Source: Pseudomonas kermanshahensis (GTDB lineage: Bacteria; Pseudomonadota; Gammaproteobacteria; Pseudomonadales; Pseudomonadaceae). From it: a DNA stretch of 64,000 nt. The stretch covers positions 3,410,001 to 3,474,000 of the forward strand of contig NZ_JABWRY020000001.1 in NCBI RefSeq assembly GCF_014269205.2, given 5' to 3'. Position 1 is the stretch's first letter. Every line of letters starts with the position of its first letter. The translations under genes and the position numbers were made by a program. Below the pieces are notes generated by a model. The model saw only the letters and a list, made by a program, of their open reading frames with translations. It searched no databases and had not been told where the DNA came from. Positions 15,370 through 23,432 of the stretch are shown here, one piece after another.

Positions 15370-18300
15370 TCAGGCTTTCGCCGTGACGCTCGAATCATCG
15401 CCGAGGCGGCTGGGGCGGATCTTGAACCAGATGGAGTACATCGCCGGCAGAAACACCAGGGTCATGATGGTGCCGACAAAGGTGCCGCCGATGAGGGTAT
15501 AAGCCAGGGTTCCCCAGAACACCGAGTGCGTCAGTGGAATGAAGGCGAGAATCGCTGCCAGTGCCGTCAGCAACACGGGGCGGGCGCGCTGTACGGTGGC
15601 TTCGACCACCGCATTGAATGGGGCCAGGCCCTCTTTCTCGTTGTGATGGATCTGCCCGATCAGGATCAGCGTGTTGCGCATCAGGATCCCTGACAGTGCA
15701 ATCAGCCCGACCAGTGCGTTGATGCCAAACGGTTGATGGAACAGGAGAAGCACCGGCACCACGCCAATCAAACCCAGCGGCGAGGTGAAAAACACCATGA
15801 ACATCGCCGAGATCGAGCGTACTTGCAGGATGATGATCAGCAGCGTCAGGGCGATCATGATCGGCAGCAGTGGCAGAATCGCCTGGCTGGCCTTACCCGA
15901 TTCCTCGATAGAGCCGGCCATTTCGATGCGAAAGCCAGTTGGCAAGGTTTCGATGATCGGCTGCAGGTCTTTCCATACGGCTGCCGAGACGTCTGGCGGC
16001 TGCAGCTCTTCGGCAATATCACCCCGTACGGTGATGGTCGGTGTGCGGTCACGACGGCGCAGAATCGGATCTTCCATACGCACATCGACCTCGCCGATCT
16101 GCGACAGCGGAATGCGCTGACCGGCTGAGCCAACCAGTGTGAAACCCTCGATCTTCGACGGATCGAGACGGATATCCCCCGCTGCCCGGCCGACCACCTG
16201 CACCGAGCGAATGTCTTCGCGCACCGTGGTGATCGGTACGCCGTTGAGCAGGAACTGCAGCTGCTGGGCGACTGCGTTAGAGGTCAGGCCTACGGCCTGC
16301 AGGCGATCCTGATCCAGCGAGAAATGCAGCGTTGGCACCTGAGGGCCCCAGTCGCTGTTCACGGTTCTCATCATCGGGCTGGCTTGCAAAACGCCCTGCA
16401 CACGAGTGGCGATTTCGCGCAGTTGCATCGGGTCTGGCCCCATCACCCGATAGGCCACAGGATAAGGCGAGTACGGGCCGAAGACCAGTTGCGTGACGCG
16501 CACCTTGGCCTCGGGCGCCAGCCCTTCGGAGGCGGCCTCTCGTATACGCAGCTTGAGGGCCTCACGGGCCTCCTGGCTATCCGTCAGCACCACGATCTTG
16601 GCAAACGACGGATCGGGCAGCTCCGGCGCCATGGCCAGGAAGAAGCGGGGTGGGCCTTGCCCTACATAGGAGGTCACGATCTTCGCTTCTTCCTGCTCGC
16701 GCAGCCATGACTCAACCTTCACCGCCGTGGCGTTGGTCTGCTCGATGGAGGTGCCGTACGGCATTTGCACTTCGACCAGCACTTCGGGGCGGTCGGACGT
16801 CGGGAAGAACTGCTTCTTTACCAACCCCATACCCAGTACCGAAACCACGAACAAGGTGATGACCGTCCCAGCCACCAGCCATTTAAGGGCGATGACCCGC
16901 GCCAGCAACGCGCGAAAACGGTTGTAGTGGCGGGTGTTGTAGATGGCCGCATGGCCGCCCTCGACCTGCTTGATATCGGGCAACAACTTCACGCCCAGGT
17001 AGGGGGTAAACGCCACTGCCACCACCCATGAGGCGATCAGGGCAATGCCGACAATCCAGAACATGTTGCTGGTGTACTCCCCCGCCGTGGACTGGGCAAA
17101 GCCGTTGGGCATGAAGCCGATGGCGGTGACCAGCGTACCGGAGAGCATTGGCGCGGCGGTGTGGCTCCAGGCATAGGCCGATGCCTTGAAGCGGTCGTAG
17201 CCCTCCTCCATCTTCACCACCATCATTTCGATGGCGATGATGGCGTCGTCTACCAACAGGCCCAATGCGAGGATAAGCGAGCCCAGGGTAATACGGTCGA
17301 AGTTCTTGCCCGTGGCGGCCATCACCACAAAGACGATGGCCAGCGTCAGCGGCACGGCAGCGGCAACCACGACGCCGACGCGCCAGCCCATGCTGACAAA
17401 GCAGACCAGCATGACCACCAGCAACGCGACAAAGAACTTGATCATGAACTCATCAACGGACGAGGCGATATTGACGGCCTGATCGGTGACTTTGCTGAGC
17501 GTCATGCCTAGCGGCATGGCGTCGTTGATACTCGCGGTTTCTGCCTCTAGCGCCTCGCCGAGGTCAAGCCCGTTCCAGCCCTCGCGCATGATCACACCGA
17601 GCAGCAAAGCGGGCTCGCCATCGTTGCGTACCAGGAAGGTGGCCGGGTCCTCGTAGCCGCGCTCCACAGCTGCCACGTCAGCAAGCTTCAGCGTACGACC
17701 CTGTACGGCAATCGGTGTCTCGCGGATTTTTGCCAGTTTGTCGAAGGCACCATCCAGGCGCATGACGACCTGCGGCCCGGTGGTTTCCACCGAACCGGCA
17801 GGCGTCAGGGCGTTCTGGCTATTGAGTGCAGCAAAAATGTCCTGCGGCATCACACCCAGGGTTGCCAGCCGGTCATGGGAGAAGGATACGAAGATGCGCT
17901 CGGCCTGTTCGCCGATGATATTGACCTTCTTGACCCCTGGCACGTGCAACAGCCGTTGACGCAGCGATTCGGCGTCACGCACCAGCTGGCGCTGTGGTTC
18001 ACCCTTGGCCTTCAGGGCATACACCGCGAAGGTCACATCGGAGAACTCGTCATTGATCATCGGCCCGATAACGCCGGCAGGCAACGTTTTGGCTTCATCA
18101 CCCAGCTTCTTGCGGGCCTGGTAGAACTCTTCCTGGACCTGCGACGGCGGGGTGCTGTCGCGCAACGACACCACAGTGAATGCCAAGCCCGCGCGAGTGT
18201 AGGTTTCGCTGCGGTCGTACCACTTCAGCTCCTGCATGCGCTTCTCTAACGGCTCGGCGACCTGATCCTGCATTTCCAGGGCGGTAGCGCCTGGCCAGGC

Positions 18301-18462
18301 AGTGATAATGGTCATCTGCTTGACGGTAAACGGCGGATCCTCGGCACGACCCAACTGAAAGAACGCCAGCGTTCCGGCCACCGCGATCAGCATAATCAAG
18401 AACAGTGTGATAGAGCGCTCGCGAACCGCGAGGGCGGACAGGTTGAAACGCCCCTTGCTCAT
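15370..18462 (-). CDS. RND efflux pump inner-membrane transporter (TriC-like)
   Basis: A 1030-residue RND permease of full family length. The N-terminus (SALAVRERSITLFLIMLIAV, then FQLGRAEDPPFTVKQM) and the stretch AWPGATALEMQDQVAEPLEK resemble TriC of P. aeruginosa and relatives. The proton-relay aspartates are in LGLLVDDAIIAIEMM near residue 395. Two large periplasmic loops lie between membrane helices 1-2 and 7-8. It is coupled to the adaptor gene by a 4-bp overlap. There is no outer-membrane channel gene in the operon, so a shared OprM/OpmH-type channel is presumably used. The substrates are not known. Confidence 0.88.
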   Translation of the reverse strand: MSKGRFNLSALAVRERSITLFLIMLIAVAGTLAFFQLGRAEDPPFTVKQMTIITAWPGATALEMQDQVAEPLEKRMQELKWYDRSETYTRAGLAFTVVSLRDSTPPSQVQEEFYQARKKLGDEAKTLPAGVIGPMINDEFSDVTFAVYALKAKGEPQRQLVRDAESLRQRLLHVPGVKKVNIIGEQAERIFVSFSHDRLATLGVMPQDIFAALNSQNALTPAGSVETTGPQVVMRLDGAFDKLAKIRETPIAVQGRTLKLADVAAVERGYEDPATFLVRNDGEPALLLGVIMREGWNGLDLGEALEAETASINDAMPLGMTLSKVTDQAVNIASSVDEFMIKFFVALLVVMLVCFVSMGWRVGVVVAAAVPLTLAIVFVVMAATGKNFDRITLGSLILALGLLVDDAIIAIEMMVVKMEEGYDRFKASAYAWSHTAAPMLSGTLVTAIGFMPNGFAQSTAGEYTSNMFWIVGIALIASWVVAVAFTPYLGVKLLPDIKQVEGGHAAIYNTRHYNRFRALLARVIALKWLVAGTVITLFVVSVLGMGLVKKQFFPTSDRPEVLVEVQMPYGTSIEQTNATAVKVESWLREQEEAKIVTSYVGQGPPRFFLAMAPELPDPSFAKIVVLTDSQEAREALKLRIREAASEGLAPEAKVRVTQLVFGPYSPYPVAYRVMGPDPMQLREIATRVQGVLQASPMMRTVNSDWGPQVPTLHFSLDQDRLQAVGLTSNAVAQQLQFLLNGVPITTVREDIRSVQVVGRAAGDIRLDPSKIEGFTLVGSAGQRIPLSQIGEVDVRMEDPILRRRDRTPTITVRGDIAEELQPPDVSAAVWKDLQPIIETLPTGFRIEMAGSIEESGKASQAILPLLPIMIALTLLIIILQVRSISAMFMVFFTSPLGLIGVVPVLLLFHQPFGINALVGLIALSGILMRNTLILIGQIHHNEKEGLAPFNAVVEATVQRARPVLLTALAAILAFIPLTHSVFWGTLAYTLIGGTFVGTIMTLVFLPAMYSIWFKIRPSRLGDDSSVTAKA

Positions 18463-19562
18463 GGCTGACTCACGGCTACGGGCGTGACAGCCACTTGGGC
18501 AAGCCGTACTTCCTGGCCATCACGCAGCAGGTGGGCACCTAGGGCAACCACGTGCTCGCCAGCCTTGAGCTTGCCAGCGACACGCGCCGTATCATCACTG
18601 ATACCTATTACCTGAACGGGCCGCCAGGAGACCTTCGCCGGCTCGCCGGCAATTACCCACACCCCTGTGCCATTGCCTGGATCGTATAGCGCGGCGATAG
18701 GTACCTGCAGCAGCTGAGTGGCGCTCTTGTCCTCTGCGATGTTCAGGGTAATGGTGGAGCCGAGCGGCGCGCTCGCCAACGCGCCGTCAAGCACATACCG
18801 GGCTTCGAAGGTTCGGGTGGTGGCATCGGCAGCCTCAGAGAGCAAGCGCAGCTTGGCTGCCACGGCAGCGCCGCTATTGCCATACAAGGTAGCTTGAGCT
18901 GTGGAGCCAGGCGTCGGGCGCAGGGTTTCAGGAAGGTGCACGACAGCTTCGCGCTGCCCCGCCCGCGCTAATCGGACCACCGGTTGGCCGGCACTGACCA
19001 CTTGGCCGGGCTCTGCCAGAGTGTCCATCACCACCCCATTGGCGTCAGCCAACAACACCGCGTAGCCCGTGGCATTGCGCGCCACATCAGCCTGAGCCTG
19101 GGCAGCGCTGAGCTGAGCCTTGGCGGAGTTGGCGGCGGCCTTGATCTGATCATAGCGCGACGCCGATACCGCGCCGGCGGCTACAAGCACGCGATAACGC
19201 GCCTCGTCATCAGCCGTCTGCTTGGCCAGCGCCCTAGCGGAAGCGACCGTCTCCTGCTGCGCACGCGCCTGTAGTTGCAGGTCGACGGGATCGAGGCGCA
19301 TCAACGGCTGGCCGCGCGTGACCGTTTCCCCAGTGTCAACCAAACGCTCGAGGATCTTGCCCGATACCCGGAAGCCCAGATCACTCTGGGTACGTGCGAC
19401 CACTACGCCAGTGAATGAACGGCCCGTCTCGGACGACTGCTGGACCGTGGCCGCCCTGATCAACGGCGGCTTGTTGCGGGGGTCTTGGTCGACTGACGAC
19501 TCTCCACACGCCACCAGGACGGTAGGCAGTAAAAAGGCAAAGGTGGCGAGCTTGAGGCGCAT
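18459..19562 (-). CDS. RND efflux periplasmic adaptor lipoprotein
   Basis: A 367-residue membrane-fusion protein. The lipobox LVACGE ends an 18-residue signal (MRLKLATFAFLLPTVLVAC), so the mature protein is probably acylated at Cys19 and anchored in the inner membrane. Lipoyl halves flank a coiled-coil hairpin (about residues 95-175); ARTQSDLGFRVSGKILERLV and DTGETVTRGQPLMRLDPVDL mark the first lipoyl/barrel part. It overlaps the RND gene by 4 bp. A 24-bp dyad at 19609-19632 lies 47 bp upstream, matching the one before tetR, so TetR repression is likely. Confidence 0.88.
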   Translation of the reverse strand: MRLKLATFAFLLPTVLVACGESSVDQDPRNKPPLIRAATVQQSSETGRSFTGVVVARTQSDLGFRVSGKILERLVDTGETVTRGQPLMRLDPVDLQLQARAQQETVASARALAKQTADDEARYRVLVAAGAVSASRYDQIKAAANSAKAQLSAAQAQADVARNATGYAVLLADANGVVMDTLAEPGQVVSAGQPVVRLARAGQREAVVHLPETLRPTPGSTAQATLYGNSGAAVAAKLRLLSEAADATTRTFEARYVLDGALASAPLGSTITLNIAEDKSATQLLQVPIAALYDPGNGTGVWVIAGEPAKVSWRPVQVIGISDDTARVAGKLKAGEHVVALGAHLLRDGQEVRLAQVAVTPVAVSQP

Positions 19563-19608
19563 GGGTTCCGTTACTCAAGAGCTAGATAGGAACCACATTC
19601 TTATTCTG

Positions 19609-19632
19609 GTGACCAATTCTGTCAATGGTCAC
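19609..19632. promoter_or_regulatory. Putative TetR operator 1
   Basis: GTGACCA-N10-TGGTCAC is a perfect 7-bp dyad, 24 bp in all, between the tetR stop and the adaptor start. The same 24-bp layout recurs at 20297-20320. Confidence 0.6.
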
Positions 19633-19642
19633 AACCCAATAA

Positions 19643-20257
19643 CTAAGGTGCCAGGCTGCGCAATATTAGTGCCGGCAGAAGTACGACGGCCTCAGGCGCT
19701 GAATCGAGGTTGTACTGCAATTGAGCCGCGTTGACGTAGGGGCGCAGGATCAAAAAGATTGCATTGACGGCCTCATCCAGGGGTGTTTTGCGCTCGAACT
19801 CCCCAGACTGTCGGCCTTCGAGGACAATCTGTTGGATAAGCTCGCGGATACGCAGCTCATGAGTCTTGACCGACGGCCACAGGTCGCGCGAAGCGACGGC
19901 GGCGATGTCGTAAAGCTTGCGATCGTGGAAGAACAGATCGCTGCCAGCCTCGGAAATCGAGCGAAATAGGCGCCTTACTTTCTCGGATGCGGTCGGCGCC
20001 TCGGCAATGGCGGCTTCGACGATTTGCATGATCAGGGCCAGGCGATTGCTGCATATCACCCCGCCGATGGCCTGCTTGGAATCGAAGAATTTATAGATGT
20101 AGGCCTTGGAGAAACCGATCGCCTTGGCGAGGTCCGAGACGGTGGTCTTTTCGTAACCATAATGGCCGAAATGCTGCGTCGCCGCGTTGATGATCTGGTC
20201 GCGAATCTCATGATCCAGCGGGCCACGTAGGGTCGAGGTGTTCATATCTTCATTCAT
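19643..20257 (-). CDS. TetR/AcrR family repressor of the efflux operon
   Basis: A 204-residue TetR-type repressor. The N-terminal HTH runs RDQIINAATQHFGHYGYEKT then TVSDLAKAIGFSKAYIYKFF, ending in the F-S-K signature. The C-terminal ligand domain includes FLILRPYVNAAQLQYNLDSA. The ATG at 20257 is preferred over a TTG two codons upstream. It is the first gene of the minus-strand run leading into adaptor, pump, ketosynthase and exporter. Matching dyads lie just upstream of tetR (20297) and of the adaptor (19609), so autorepression and operon repression are likely. The ligand is unknown. Confidence 0.88.
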   Translation of the reverse strand: MNEDMNTSTLRGPLDHEIRDQIINAATQHFGHYGYEKTTVSDLAKAIGFSKAYIYKFFDSKQAIGGVICSNRLALIMQIVEAAIAEAPTASEKVRRLFRSISEAGSDLFFHDRKLYDIAAVASRDLWPSVKTHELRIRELIQQIVLEGRQSGEFERKTPLDEAVNAIFLILRPYVNAAQLQYNLDSAPEAVVLLPALILRSLAP

Positions 20258-20296
20258 GACCAAAGCTTAACTCCGTGGCGAACTGATTGACAGATT

Positions 20297-20320
20297 GTGA
20301 CTAATATACATCATGGTCAC
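20297..20320. promoter_or_regulatory. Putative TetR operator 2
   Basis: GTGACTA-N10-TGGTCAC repeats the dyad of 19609-19632 with a single arm mismatch and identical 24-bp length. It lies 40 bp before tetR and 27 bp before the divergent stub at 20348. Confidence 0.6.
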
Positions 20321-20347
20321 TACCTGTATTAGCTCTAGAGATACGTC

Positions 20348-20410
20348 ATGCCTGCGTCCCGTATTCTTGCTCTCGTGGTAAGCACAAGCCTGGTAGCGGG
20401 GTGGGCTTGA
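20348..20410 (+). pseudogene. Signal-peptide stub of a lost divergent gene
   Basis: A 20-codon frame reads MPASRILALVVSTSLVAGWA and stops. The shape (basic start, hydrophobic core, LVAG before a would-be lipobox Cys now Trp) looks like the beginning of an exported or lipoprotein gene such as an OprM-type channel. It is divergent from tetR across a putative TetR operator, so it may be what is left of a co-regulated efflux gene. Very short; speculative. Confidence 0.25.
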
Positions 20411-20417
20411 TGTATCC

Positions 20418-20539
20418 GGCCTTTGCGATTTGAAGCCTTACCCGAATGGCCCAGATGTCTTTCAGTCGGAGCGGAGCTGTTTGCCCGACCAATTTTCCTT
20501 TGTTCCAAGGCTGATGGCTGCAGGTCGAGTTGTATTCAT
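20418..20539 (-). pseudogene. Frameshifted N-terminal remnant of a tyrosine integrase
   Basis: On the minus strand AAGGAGG precedes ATG at 20539, which opens MNTTRPA. One base out of frame, the sequence goes on HQPWNKGKLVGQTAPLRLKD then IWAIRVRLQ. The tract PWNKGKLVGQ-PLK-K-IWAIRxRLQ is, from memory, the conserved opening of a family of small site-specific tyrosine recombinases of Pseudomonas. A 1-nt loss near 20520 breaks the frame and similarity ends near 20430, before any catalytic part. It is therefore dead. Confidence 0.6.
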
Positions 20540-20641
20540 GGCTTGTCCTCCTTGTGAGGGAGGGCAAGGATGGTCAGTTCGACGCAGAGGCGCTAACCGG
20601 ACCATAGCTACCATTGCGAAACTACTGCTATTGCTCATTTT
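20540..20641. other. Intergenic, no gene seen
   Basis: Upstream flank of the integrase remnant. It has short AT-rich patches and no supported feature. Confidence 0.3.
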
Positions 20642-20754
20642 CCGAGGCCGGCGCGAACCCTGTGTGCGGGTTTACCCCCAAAGCAGGCAACGCGAAGGAT
20701 GGCACGGGCTTCGCACGTGTTCGCGGGTAAACCCGCTCCCACAAAGATCACCTC
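20642..20754. repeat. REP pair
   Basis: CCGAGGCCGGCGCGAACCC with GTGTGCGGGTTTACCCCC on one side and TTCGCGGGTAAACCCGCTCC, CACAAAG on the other form inverted REP arms. Confidence 0.7.
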
Positions 20755-20764
20755 AGGCACGACT

Positions 20765-20845
20765 GGCAGCTTGGGGTCGATAACGGCCATTCACGATCGT
20801 CTGCTTTCGACTCCTAGCTGACAGCCGTAGCCGCTGCAGTCAAAA
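20765..20845. repeat. Dispersed intergenic repeat, copy B
   Basis: GCAGCTTGGGGTCGATAACG followed by GATCGTCTGCTTTCGACTCC matches copy A at 4381 over about 45 bases, and its start matches copy C at 12675. Confidence 0.5.
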
Positions 20846-20852
20846 GCAGGGC

Positions 20853-21986
20853 TCAGTTCACCATCACTTCGTCCAGCGCCCGTTCAAGGGTGCTGACCGT
20901 GCGCTCGATATTGCGCAGTTTTTCGAGCCCGAACAGACCGATACGGAAGGTCTGGAAGTCGGCCGGTTCATCACATTGCAACGGCACTCCGGCGGCTATC
21001 TGTAGGCCGTGTTCTGCAAATTTCTTACCGTTCTTGATGTCGGGATCATCGGTGTAGCTCACCACTACACCCGGGGCCTGAAAGCCGGCTGCGGCCACGC
21101 TTTTGATGCCTCTGCCGGTCAACATGGCGCGGACTTGATCGCCCAGCGCCTGTTGTTCACCGCGCACCTTGTCGAAACCGTAGGCTTGCATCTCGTTCAT
21201 CACGTCGTTGAATCGCGCGAGAGAATCGCTGGGCATGGTCGCGTGGTAAGCATGTCCGCCCTGTTCGTATGCCTGCATGATCTGAAGCCACTTTTTCAGG
21301 TCGCAGGCAAAGCTGCTGCTTTGCGTCTGCTCGATGCGTTCGAGGGCCAAAGCACTGAGCATCACCAGCGCGCAGCACGGGGAGGCGCTCCAACCTTTCT
21401 GCGGTGCGCTGATCAGCAGGTCGACTGCGCACTTGTCCATATCCACCCAAAGCGTGCCTGAGGCGATGCAGTCCAGTACGAACAGCCCCCCCACTGCATG
21501 CACAGCGTCGCCAATGGCCCGCAAGTAATCGTCGGGCAGGATAATCCCGGATGACGTTTCAACGTGTGGTACAAAGACAAGCTGCGGCTTGTGCGCCTCA
21601 ATGGTCGCCAACACTTCGTCCAGAGGCGGGGGCGCGTAGGCTGGCTGGCGACCCGAGTCGATCGGTCGGGCTTTGAGCACCGTGGTAGCCGCCGGAATGT
21701 TGCCCATCTCAAGGATCTGGCTCCAGCGATAACTGAACCAACCGTTGCGGATCACCAGGCACTGCTGGCCGGTGGCAAACTGTCGCGCGACCGATTCCAT
21801 GCCGAATGTACCGCTACCCGGCACTACTGCAACAGCCTGGGCGTTATAGACCTGTTTCAGGGTGCTGGAAATGTTCTTCATCACGCCTTGAAATGCCTGC
21901 GACATATGATTGAGCGAGCGGTCGGTGTAGACCACCGAATACTCAACCAGCCCCTCAGGATCAATACTTGGATAGAGCTTTGACAT
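20853..21986 (-). CDS. Class V aminotransferase (alanine-glyoxylate/serine-type)
   Basis: A 377-residue PLP enzyme of the class V fold. Lys197 in SAPQKGWS is the expected PLP lysine and Asp172 in FVLDCIAS the pyridine-nitrogen partner; VVPGSGTFGMES supplies the phosphate cup near residue 57. The group includes serine-glyoxylate, alanine-glyoxylate and phosphonate aminotransferases. The opening EYSVVYTDRSLNHMS differs from AgxT, so the true substrate pair is uncertain. It is monocistronic, with repeats downstream and the TerB-like gene divergent. Confidence 0.83.
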   Translation of the reverse strand: MSKLYPSIDPEGLVEYSVVYTDRSLNHMSQAFQGVMKNISSTLKQVYNAQAVAVVPGSGTFGMESVARQFATGQQCLVIRNGWFSYRWSQILEMGNIPAATTVLKARPIDSGRQPAYAPPPLDEVLATIEAHKPQLVFVPHVETSSGIILPDDYLRAIGDAVHAVGGLFVLDCIASGTLWVDMDKCAVDLLISAPQKGWSASPCCALVMLSALALERIEQTQSSSFACDLKKWLQIMQAYEQGGHAYHATMPSDSLARFNDVMNEMQAYGFDKVRGEQQALGDQVRAMLTGRGIKSVAAAGFQAPGVVVSYTDDPDIKNGKKFAEHGLQIAAGVPLQCDEPADFQTFRIGLFGLEKLRNIERTVSTLERALDEVMVN

Positions 21987-22182
21987 GCGGTGACTCCTTT
22001 GGCAGAGATGTCATTGGTATGGACCCAGTCCTAAGCCTTGGCAAATGAGAAGATTGATCGGGGTAGCTCGGGGCAAACCTGGCTAAGTAACGCTTAGCCG
22101 TCGGCCAAACGGTCATGGCGAATCGCCTTGAGGGGGCTATCGTTGCATGTCTGGTCAACGACTACCGACCGAGGGCGGGGCC

Positions 22183-22902
22183 ATGAACACCAGTGATCTT
22201 CTCGAACAGTTACTTCGGGCCGGGCAAGGCTCGCAAGCGCAACAAGGCAGCGGCGGCCTGTCATCACAAGATGGCCTGGGCGGTTTAGGCGGCTTGCTGG
22301 GTGGTCTGCTTAACGGCGGCAGCGCCGCGGGTGGCGGTGGTGGCCTTGGCGGTCTACTGGGCGGCCTGTTGCGGGGTGGCGGCAGCGCTGGCGGCGTTAG
22401 CCAGGGGCGCGCCACGGGTGGCACCAATTACGCGGCCCTGGCGTCGCTGGGCATGATGGCGTTCCAGGCCTATCAAAGCTGGCAGCGCAGCCAGGCAGCA
22501 GCCCCGCAACAGGCCGTGCGTACTGTCGATCAATTGTCCGGCCTCGAGGCCGAGGGCCACAGCCATGCAATCTTGCGCGCGCTGATTGCGGCAGCCAAGG
22601 CTGATGGGCGCATCGACGAGCAAGAAGAACAGTTGATCTACGCAGAAATCAAACGCCACACCGGCGACCCGCAACTGCAGCAATGGCTGGATGACGAAGT
22701 CAGCAAACCCCTCGACGCTGCCGAAGTGGCACAGTCGGCACAGGACCCGGCCATGGCCGCGGAGATGTACCTGGCCAGTGTGATGCTGGTGGATCACCAG
22801 CAGGCCGCAGAGCGGGCCTACCTTGATGAACTGGCCAGCGCTCTGCAAATCGACCCGACCTTGCAGGTGCACCTGGAACAACAGGCCAAGGGAGCCGCCT
22901 GA
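22183..22902 (+). CDS. TerB-like DUF533 protein
   Basis: A 239-residue protein of the YebE/DUF533 family. After MNTSDLLEQLLRAGQG comes a low-complexity glycine/leucine region (about residues 20-80, repeated GGLGGLLGG units), then a TerB-like helical domain (HAILRALIAAAKADGRIDEQ, then YLDELASALQIDPTLQ). The ATG at 22183 has GAGGGCGGGG just upstream. TerB domains bind metals or link to envelope-stress complexes in some species; here the function is open. The Gly-rich tract could span or associate with membranes. Confidence 0.82.
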   Translation: MNTSDLLEQLLRAGQGSQAQQGSGGLSSQDGLGGLGGLLGGLLNGGSAAGGGGGLGGLLGGLLRGGGSAGGVSQGRATGGTNYAALASLGMMAFQAYQSWQRSQAAAPQQAVRTVDQLSGLEAEGHSHAILRALIAAAKADGRIDEQEEQLIYAEIKRHTGDPQLQQWLDDEVSKPLDAAEVAQSAQDPAMAAEMYLASVMLVDHQQAAERAYLDELASALQIDPTLQVHLEQQAKGAA

Positions 22903-22989
22903 CCGGGCTGAGATGCCTGCGCGATTTCATTAACCTGAAGCCCGCGCAGGTATGGTCCCGAGCGTAAACAGCCTGTGAGGTTGTGCTGT

Positions 22990-23223
22990 TTAGCTGTCAC
23001 CTTCCTGCACACTGACCCTCACGCCCGTGCTAGCGATTTCGTACTCGGATTCCGATATCTGCCGCACCGCCCCACCGGATTGCATTTCAAAATGCACCGG
23101 ACCTTCATGCCGAATCATTCCATTGGGCGAGCGCTCAACGGTCTCATCCTGATAAATGTTGATCACGTAGACCACATTATCCGTACCCACCCCGACTTTT
23201 TTCCCAACGTATTTATCCGCCAT
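22990..23223 (-). CDS. Small hypothetical protein
   Basis: A 77-residue cytosolic-looking protein starting MADKYVGKKVGVGTDNVVYV, with an acidic C-terminus ending VSVQEGDS. AAGGCG lies about 10 nt before the ATG at 23223, which is preferred to an in-frame ATG at 23301. No signal peptide, membrane helix or catalytic motif is visible. The alternating beta pattern suggests a small barrel or SH3-like fold. It converges with the TerB-like gene. Function unknown. Confidence 0.6.
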   Translation of the reverse strand: MADKYVGKKVGVGTDNVVYVINIYQDETVERSPNGMIRHEGPVHFEMQSGGAVRQISESEYEIASTGVRVSVQEGDS

Positions 23224-23432
23224 ATCCGTTCGCCTTGAGTGAAACCTCACAGCGGCTGCACCTGGGATGCAGACCGTTAAAGCCTGTACGCAATGGCGCA
23301 AGCGGTCTGTGCGCTACCGTACAGACGCTTCGAATCAGATAGCCACCGCAGGCGAATTAGACAGGCTGGATGGTATCCTTCAGCGGTTTCAACCCGTTGG
23401 CGCTAGCGGACGGCGAACGACAAAAGGAAAAT

